Below, one piece after another: positions 5,612 through 10,120 of a stretch of 10,120 nt of DNA. The DNA is from Prevotella sp. UBA3757 (lineage in GTDB: Bacteria; Bacteroidota; Bacteroidia; Bacteroidales; Bacteroidaceae). The notes beneath the pieces are model-generated. The model was not told the DNA's origin, made no database searches, and saw only the letters and a program-made list of their open reading frames with translations. Position numbers and translations under genes: made by a program. Each line of letters opens with the position of its first letter. The stretch's first letter is position 1. The stretch lies in NCBI GenBank assembly GCA_002371715.1, contig DFGF01000043.1, forward strand, positions 4,846-14,965. The letters are read 5' to 3'.

Positions 5612-6307
5612 TTACCGCTTGCACTTGGCGTACCAGTCGCGGAGCATGCCACGAGGGATGCCCCGGGCGACGGCCGCATCGAGCACGCGGCGCGCCTCCC
5701 GGCGGCGCTCCAGGACCAGCAGAAGGTCGACATGCGAGACGACGTAGGTAGGGTCGCGCGGTGCGAGACGCTCGGCCTGTTTCCAGTCATAGAGGGCAGC
5801 CTCGTCCTGCTTCATGTCACGCTCCAGGTTGGCCCGCGCCGCATAGGCTACCGCCGAGTCAGGACACTGCATGACGGCCTGGTTCAGGTGGTCGAGGGCC
5901 TCCTGTTTGCGGCCGGTGTGCTGCAGGACGACGGCCATGGACAGGCGCGCCTCGAAGTGCTGGGGAAAGGCCGCCAGCAGGTCGGAGAGGTCGTTGCGGG
6001 CCAGGTCGAAGCGTCGCAGGTGGGTGTTGGCATAGGCGCGGTAGAACAGGGCTGCGGGGTTGCGCGGCTCGTGGTGGAGCACGAGGGCGTACTCGTCGAC
6101 GGCATACTGCCACTGCTTCAGCTGCAGGTTGGCGTGAGCCTTGCGCAGGTGCAGGTCCGTGGACCAGCGGGAGTGGGCAATCTGGGCGTTGAGGGCCGTC
6201 AGGGTGTCGCGCCAGTTCTCCTGGGCTTGGATGGAGAGGGGTTGCGATAATATCGCAACACACAGGACCAGGGCTTTTATGCTTTTTCTATGTAGTCTAC
6301 TATCCAT
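5612..6307 (-). CDS. Secreted tetratricopeptide-repeat protein
   Basis: A 231-residue protein with a signal peptide (KSIKALVLCVAILSQPLS, predicted cut after SIQA before QEN at about residue 29). Four to five TPR-like helix pairs follow, for example WQYAVDEYALVLHHEPRNPAALFYRAYA, FDLARNDLSDLL...PQHFEARL and QEALDHLNQAVMQCPDSAVAYAARA. The fold is a protein-interaction scaffold, expected in the periplasm; the partner is unknown. The start ATG at 6305-6307 lies inside leuB, overlapping its end by 31 nt. No later methionine precedes the signal sequence, so translation is probably coupled to leuB. A perfect 19-bp palindrome lies in the signal-peptide codons. Confidence 0.87.
   Translation of the reverse strand: MDSRLHRKSIKALVLCVAILSQPLSIQAQENWRDTLTALNAQIAHSRWSTDLHLRKAHANLQLKQWQYAVDEYALVLHHEPRNPAALFYRAYANTHLRRFDLARNDLSDLLAAFPQHFEARLSMAVVLQHTGRKQEALDHLNQAVMQCPDSAVAYAARANLERDMKQDEAALYDWKQAERLAPRDPTYVVSHVDLLLVLERRREARRVLDAAVARGIPRGMLRDWYAKCKR
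6241..6259. other. Perfect 19-bp palindrome in the TPR signal-peptide region
   Basis: GTTGCGATAATATCGCAAC is a perfect inverted repeat (9-bp arms, 1-base centre) lying 48-66 nt inside the TPR gene. It could be an operator-like protein site just after leuB or a product of codon choice (VAILSQ). No promoter box was found beside it. Confidence 0.55.
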
Positions 6308-7338
6308 TGGCCTACTTCTTGGGTTCCGTAATGGGGGGCACCGTCGGTCTGGATTTCCGGCGTGCGCACGTTGGCATCGAGCGAGGCGTTGACGGCCTCA
6401 CGGATGAGGGCCCCCTCGCGGCTGAGTCCGAAGTGCTCGAGGAGCATGGCGGCAGAGAGAATCTCGGCCAGCGGATTGGCCAGGTTCTGACCGGCAGCCT
6501 GCGGCCACGAGCCGTGGACGGGTTCGAAGAGCGGTGTGTGCTCGCCCAGCGAACTGGACGGCTGCAGCCCCATGGACCCCGTAATACAAGACGTTTCATC
6601 GGTCAGAATGTCACCAAAGGTGTTCTCGGTGACGATGACGTCGAAGAAGCGGGGCTCCGTCAGCACGCGCATGGAGGCATTGTCGATGAACATATAGTCG
6701 GTGGTGACGTCAGGATACTGCGGTTCCATCTCCTTGGCAATCTGTCGCCACAGTCGGCTGGATGCCAGCACGTTAGCCTTGTCGACCACGGTCAGGTGGC
6801 GCTTGCGCTGCATGGCCATGTCGAAAGCCACCCGAAGGATACGCTCAATCTCGGGTCGCGTATAGATGTTAGTGTCGTAGGCCATGTCGTTGTCCTGGTG
6901 CTTCTGGCCAAAATACATGCCGCCGGTCAGTTCGCGGATGACCACAAAGTCGGCACCGCGCAGCAGTTCCTCCTTCAGCGGCGACTTGTGGAGCAGGCAG
7001 TCGAAGGTGGCCACGGGGCGCACGTTGGCAAAGAGGCCCAGCTTCTTGCGCATGGCCAGCAGTCCCGTCTCAGGACGGATCTTGGCCGTGGGGTCGTTGT
7101 CGTAGCGGAGATCGCCGACGGCAGCAAACAGTACGGCATCGGCCTCCATGCAGACGTTGTGAGTAGACTCGGGATAAGGGTCGCCACAGGCGTCGATGGC
7201 ACAGGCCCCGACCAGGGCCTCGCTGTACTCGAACTGGTGGTTACACTTGCGAGCAATGGCGTCGAGCACGGCCACACCCTGTTTCATGACTTCGGGGCCG
7301 ATACCATCGCCCGCGAGAATTGCAATTTTCAGATTCAT
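6277..7338 (-). CDS. leuB: 3-isopropylmalate dehydrogenase
   Basis: A 353-residue NAD-dependent enzyme that oxidises and decarboxylates 3-isopropylmalate to 2-oxoisocaproate, the third dedicated step of leucine synthesis; the same enzyme can act on methylmalate in the citramalate route. The N-terminal motif AILAGDGIGPEV is present, as is the family signature RELTGGMYFG. DKANVL carries the catalytic lysine, and NTFGDILTDETSCITGSMG contains the metal-binding aspartates. The C-terminal LGEHTPLFEPVHGS belongs to the cofactor region. Length is normal for the family. It starts 32 nt after the end of the upstream synthase gene, with no strong Shine-Dalgarno. Its last 31 nt overlap the start of the TPR gene. 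Confidence 0.97.
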   Translation of the reverse strand: MNLKIAILAGDGIGPEVMKQGVAVLDAIARKCNHQFEYSEALVGACAIDACGDPYPESTHNVCMEADAVLFAAVGDLRYDNDPTAKIRPETGLLAMRKKLGLFANVRPVATFDCLLHKSPLKEELLRGADFVVIRELTGGMYFGQKHQDNDMAYDTNIYTRPEIERILRVAFDMAMQRKRHLTVVDKANVLASSRLWRQIAKEMEPQYPDVTTDYMFIDNASMRVLTEPRFFDVIVTENTFGDILTDETSCITGSMGLQPSSSLGEHTPLFEPVHGSWPQAAGQNLANPLAEILSAAMLLEHFGLSREGALIREAVNASLDANVRTPEIQTDGAPHYGTQEVGQWIVDYIEKA

Positions 7339-7370
7339 ATTATTCTTGTTAAGTGATAATCAGAAATTAA

Positions 7371-8996
7371 TTACTGAGAGACGGGGGACTTGTATTCGTT
7401 TTCGACGATGTTCAGCATCTTGAAGGTGGCCTTGATGGCAGCCTCCGTCTGGTCGGCATCGAGACCGCGCGTGCGCAGCAGGTGGCCGTCGCCCGTGTGC
7501 CACGAGATGACCGTCTGCACCAGGGCGTCGGTCCGTCCGCCCGGGGGTATGGACACCTGGTAGTTGGCCAGTATGGGGAAGGTGCGGTTCAGGTACTTCT
7601 TGTAGATATAGCGCAACGCCTTGACAAAGGCGTCGTACTGACCGTCGCCCGTGGCCCCGGCCTCGTACTGCTGCCCATTGATCTCTACGCGCACGTTGGC
7701 ACCTGGTTTCAGTCCGTACGACGTCGAGACGAAGTAGCTGATGAGCTTCACCTTGTCGTCGGCAGCATCGTGCTTCAGGACGTCGGAGACGATGTAGGGC
7801 AGGTCCTCCTGCGTCACAATCTCCTTCTTCTCGCCCAGTTCGGTGATGCGCTCGGTGACGCGGCGCGTCTGTTCGGGTGTCAGTTCCAGCCCCAATTCCT
7901 CGAGGTTACGGACAATGCTCGCCTTGCCCGAGTTCTTGCCCAGGGCATACTCACGCTTGCGCCCGAAGCGCTCGGGGATGAGTTCGTTGTAGTAGAGTCG
8001 GTCCTTCGAGTCGCCGTCGGCATGCACACCAGCCACCTGGGTAAAGACATATTCACCGACGATAGGCTGGTTGGGAGCGACGGCAATGCCGCTGAAGCTC
8101 TCGACCATGCGCGAGATGTCGTTGAGCTGGCTCTCAACGATGCTGGTCTGTGCGTGGAACTGGTCCTTGAGGATGGCCTGTACCGAGGCCAGTGGAGCAT
8201 TGCCGCAACGCTCGCCCAGACCGTTGACCGTGACGTGCAGTCCCCTGGCCCCGCTGAGCACGGCCGCCAGCGAATTGCTGACAGCCAGGTCGTAGTCGTT
8301 ATGGGCGTGGAAGTCGAAATGGACGTCCGGGTAGCGCTTGATCATCTTGCGGAAATACTCGACCACCTGCAGTGGATTCATGACGCCGAGCGTGTCGGGG
8401 AGCATGAAACGCTGGACGTTGGACGTTGAACGCTGGACGTTGAACGTTGAACGTTGAACGTTGAACGACGAATGCTGGGCGGGGGATGTCAGGGCGGGGG
8501 ATGTCAGGGCATCCATGAGCTGGTAGACGTATTTGGGGGAATCCTTCATGCCGTTCGACCAGTCCTCGAGGTAGAGGTTGACGGACAGGCCGCGCTCGTG
8601 GGCATAGGCCACCTCCTGAAGGATGTCGGCAATGTGCTGTTCGGGGGTCTTGTGCAGCTGCTGCGTACAGTGCTTCAGCGAGCCCTTACAGAGCAGGTTG
8701 ATGACCCGCCCGCCACAGGAACATATCCAGTCGACGGACTGTCCGCCATCCACGAATCCGAGCACCTCGACACTGTTGAGACGGCCCAGTCTGTCGGCAT
8801 AGTGGCAGATTTTAGCCACCGCCTCCTTGTCGCGGTCGCTGACACGTGCCGAGGCCACCTCGATGCGGTCGACATTGACAGCCCCCAGCAGTTTGCGCGC
8901 CATCACCACCTTCTCGTGTGGCAGGAAGCTGACACCGCTGGTCTGTTCGCCGTCGCGCAGCGTACAATCCAGGATTTCTATATATGAGCTTTTCAT
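7371..8996 (-). CDS. 2-isopropylmalate/(R)-citramalate synthase family protein with LeuA regulatory domain and repeat insertion
   Basis: A 541-residue acyl-CoA Claisen-condensing enzyme. The HMGL-like TIM barrel starts with DCTLRDGEQ (residues 10-18) and carries FHAHND (H230, H232 metal ligands) and NGLGERCGNAPL (258-269). A GVHADGD segment follows, and the C-terminal LeuA-type allosteric domain is at about 395-530. In Bacteroidales a gene in this position, between leuD and leuB, exists beside a separate leuA and is annotated as an isopropylmalate-synthase-family transferase. Citramalate synthase, feeding LeuCD and LeuB to make 2-oxobutyrate for isoleucine, is a reasonable alternative. Sequence reading alone cannot settle the acyl acceptor. 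Residues 163-195 are repeat-encoded (FNVQRST units and LTSPA twice) and sit between KYVYQLMD and RFMLPDTLG, where I expect only a few residues; without them the length is about 508, normal for the family. The start ATG overlaps the leuD stop (ATGA). Confidence 0.9.
   Translation of the reverse strand: MKSSYIEILDCTLRDGEQTSGVSFLPHEKVVMARKLLGAVNVDRIEVASARVSDRDKEAVAKICHYADRLGRLNSVEVLGFVDGGQSVDWICSCGGRVINLLCKGSLKHCTQQLHKTPEQHIADILQEVAYAHERGLSVNLYLEDWSNGMKDSPKYVYQLMDALTSPALTSPAQHSSFNVQRSTFNVQRSTSNVQRFMLPDTLGVMNPLQVVEYFRKMIKRYPDVHFDFHAHNDYDLAVSNSLAAVLSGARGLHVTVNGLGERCGNAPLASVQAILKDQFHAQTSIVESQLNDISRMVESFSGIAVAPNQPIVGEYVFTQVAGVHADGDSKDRLYYNELIPERFGRKREYALGKNSGKASIVRNLEELGLELTPEQTRRVTERITELGEKKEIVTQEDLPYIVSDVLKHDAADDKVKLISYFVSTSYGLKPGANVRVEINGQQYEAGATGDGQYDAFVKALRYIYKKYLNRTFPILANYQVSIPPGGRTDALVQTVISWHTGDGHLLRTRGLDADQTEAAIKATFKMLNIVENEYKSPVSQ
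8412..8474. repeat. In-frame TTGAACG heptamer tract inside the synthase gene
   Basis: Eight clean period-7 units (8412-8467: CTGGACG, TTGGACG, TTGAACG, CTGGACG, then four identical TTGAACG) and one degenerate unit (ACGAATG) lie within the coding sequence. Because three heptamers equal seven codons, the minus strand reads as a seven-residue peptide repeat, FNVQRST. The opposite strand carries stops in each phase. Confidence 0.95.
8478..8510. repeat. Tandem 15-nt duplication next to the heptamer tract
   Basis: GGCGGGGGATGTCAG occurs twice back to back (8478-8492 and 8493-8507), followed by GGC. It encodes LTSPA twice on the minus strand, is in frame, and forms the N-terminal side of the extra segment in the synthase. 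Confidence 0.9.
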
Positions 8997-9589
8997 CGTC
9001 GTGACTGTTCAAATGCTTCAATCTTGCTGCGACTCTCAACCAGGAAGTCGATGTCGTCCAGTCCGTTCATCAGGCAGTGCTTCTTGTAGGCGTTGATGTC
9101 GAAGTGCTCGCTGTGACCCGTGGCCAGGTTGGTGACGGTCTGCTCAGGGAGGTTGACCTCGACCTGGGTGGAGGGGTCGCTTTGAACTGTCTGAAACAGT
9201 TCGGACAAGAAATGGTCGCTGACCTGGACGGGGAGCACGAAGTTGTTGAGTTCGTTGTTCTTGTGGATGTCAGCAAAGAAGGAGCTGATGACCACGCGGA
9301 AGCCATAGCCGGCAATGGCCCATGCGGCATGTTCGCGCGAGGAGCCTGAGCCGAAATTCTTGCCCGCCACAAGGATGCAGCCCGAATAGCGGGGGTCGTT
9401 GAGGACGAAATCCTCAACCACCGAACCGTCCGGGCGGTAGCGCCAGTCGCGGAAGAGGTTGTCGCCAAAGAATTTCTCGTCGCGTGTGGTGGCCTTGAGG
9501 AATCGGGCCGGTATGATTTGGTCGGTATCTACGTTCTCCAAAGGCAGGGGTACGCAGGTGCTTGTTATGACGTTAAACTTCTGTTTCAT
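8993..9589 (-). CDS. leuD: 3-isopropylmalate dehydratase small subunit
   Basis: A 198-residue swivel subunit of the aconitase-like isomerase that converts 2- to 3-isopropylmalate together with LeuC. The N-terminus has VPLPLENVDTDQIIPARFLK and the middle has ILVAGKNFGSGSSREHA, the substrate-binding loop of LeuD. These are followed by RVVISSFFADIHKNNELNN and FVLPVQ. Length is typical. It starts 46 nt after leuC, and its stop overlaps the start of the following synthase gene by four bases (ATGA), indicating translational coupling. A small inverted repeat inside the gene (9184-9202) is probably chance. Confidence 0.97.
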   Translation of the reverse strand: MKQKFNVITSTCVPLPLENVDTDQIIPARFLKATTRDEKFFGDNLFRDWRYRPDGSVVEDFVLNDPRYSGCILVAGKNFGSGSSREHAAWAIAGYGFRVVISSFFADIHKNNELNNFVLPVQVSDHFLSELFQTVQSDPSTQVEVNLPEQTVTNLATGHSEHFDINAYKKHCLMNGLDDIDFLVESRSKIEAFEQSRR

Positions 9590-9623
9590 AATGCAGTAGG
9601 TGATTATATTAAAGCGGTAGATA

Positions 9624-9637
9624 ACTCTTCACTCTTC
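9624..9637. repeat. Two copies of ACTCTTC in the leuC-leuD gap
   Basis: ACTCTTC occurs twice in tandem and runs into the leuC stop codon (9636-9638). This is a minimal example of the period-7 repeats seen elsewhere; on its own it would not be significant. Confidence 0.4.
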
Positions 9638-10120
9638 ATTTAAGCAGCTCTCTCGGGTCGGTGATGACGCCAGTCACGGCAGCAGCGGCAGCAACGAGCG
9701 GCGAGGCCAGAATGGTACGCGAACCAGGGCCCTGACGACCCTCGAAGTTGCGGTTGGACGTAGAGACGCACAACTTGCCGGCAGGCACCTTGTCGTCGTT
9801 CATGGCCAGACAGGCCGAACAGCCAGGCTGGCGAATCTCGAAGCCTGAAGCTTCGAGCACAGTGTCAAGACCCTCGTCATGGATTTGCTGGCGGACGGCC
9901 CAAGAGCCGGGGACAAGCCAGGCCACAACGCCCTCAGCCTTGTGACGGCCACGGACGATGGAGGCAAAGGCTCGGAAGTCCTCGATACGACCATTGGTGC
10001 AGGCCCCAAGGAAGACGTAGTCGACAGGGTGACCCAACAGACGCTGGCCGGGCTTGAAACCCATGTAGTCGAGAGCCTTTGTGAGGGATGAGGGCTGAGG
10101 GCTGAGGGATGAGGGATGAG
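9636..10120 (-). CDS. leuC: 3-isopropylmalate dehydratase large subunit (5' part outside window)
   Basis: The C-terminal third of LeuC, the [4Fe-4S] subunit that pairs with LeuD. All three expected cluster cysteines are present: one in FLGACTNGR (codon at 9999-10001) and two in RQPGCSACLAMN (9819-9821 and 9810-9812). STSNRNFEGRQGPG and the SPLVAAAAAVTG ending are characteristic. The open frame continues past the ATG at 10064 to the window edge. That ATG is internal, because the family has LDYMGFKPG at this place. The last 39 bases of the window are a heptamer repeat read in frame as a Pro/Ser/Leu-rich peptide (HPSSLSPQPSSL). It is not expected in LeuC, so the gene either carries a repeat insertion or is broken just beyond the edge; no stop is visible. 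leuA is likely further upstream. Confidence 0.95.
   Translation of the reverse strand, partial: HPSSLSPQPSSLTKALDYMGFKPGQRLLGHPVDYVFLGACTNGRIEDFRAFASIVRGRHKAEGVVAWLVPGSWAVRQQIHDEGLDTVLEASGFEIRQPGCSACLAMNDDKVPAGKLCVSTSNRNFEGRQGPGSRTILASPLVAAAAAVTGVITDPRELLK
10082..10120. repeat. TGAGGGA/TGAGGGC heptamer tract within leuC, continuing past the edge
   Basis: Five full period-7 units (TGAGGGA, TGAGGGC, TGAGGGC, TGAGGGA, TGAGGGA) and the start of a sixth lie inside the leuC open frame. The minus strand is stop-free in all phases, while the plus strand carries TGA in each cycle. The full extent is not visible. Confidence 0.9.

Noticed and set aside
6307..7356. 349-codon + strand open frame antisense to leuB
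   Set aside because: It is a shadow of a well-recognised leuB gene with all family motifs on the other strand; the antisense translation has no recognisable domain.
9184..9202. Inverted repeat GAACTGT/ACAGTTC in leuD
   Set aside because: A 7-bp stem within a conserved coding region (LFQTVQS) with no T tract; expected by chance in 10 kb.
10065..10120. leuC starting at the ATG at 10064
   Set aside because: The family has a large catalytic region before this point and the frame stays open to the edge, so the gene is cut by the window rather than short.

Overview
The window looks like a chromosome segment of a Bacteroidales bacterium, most likely Prevotella or a close relative. Four things point there: a leuC-leuD-synthase-leuB order familiar from Bacteroides and Prevotella, a 'smalltalk' micro-protein beside a T7-lysozyme-like amidase, an UpxY/NusG-type antiterminator, and TAnnTTTG -7 promoter boxes with little Shine-Dalgarno signal. 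Genes are dense and fairly GC-rich; several intergenic gaps are filled by AT-rich or skewed simple repeats.

Layout. Bases 1-180 are degenerate period-7 repeats. They lead into a 33-codon smalltalk ORF (181-282, +) and an N-acetylmuramoyl-L-alanine amidase (334-756, +), which ends at a strong hairpin terminator (776-813). Converging on it from the minus strand are a long NusG/UpxY-like protein with a KOW motif and an extra C-terminal domain (781-1860) and, upstream of that, a patatin-like phospholipase (1970-2836). A divergent promoter region (2837-2968) separates the patatin gene from a + strand membrane-anchored SpoIIE/RsbU-type PP2C phosphatase with a periplasmic helical sensor (2969-4813).

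From 4865 to the right edge everything is on the minus strand. In transcription order it reads leuC (5' end outside the window), leuD, a 2-isopropylmalate/citramalate synthase-family gene, leuB, a secreted TPR protein, and a DUF5715-like M15-fold metallopeptidase. leuD and the synthase overlap by ATGA, and leuB and the TPR gene overlap by 31 nt, so this is probably one operon. It makes leucine, and possibly 2-oxobutyrate for isoleucine via citramalate, and carries two envelope genes at its tail.

The most unusual feature is a set of heptanucleotide repeat tracts with different consensus sequences (GATGAAA, GATGTAA/GATGGAT, TTGAACG, CTCTTAA, TGAGGGA). They fill intergenic gaps exactly up to start or stop codons, and two lie in frame inside coding sequence: the synthase (33 extra residues) and leuC at the right edge. 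Each works as a stop-free peptide on only one strand, and a change of one copy would shift the reading frame. They are therefore candidates for slippage-driven variation in ordinary biosynthetic genes.
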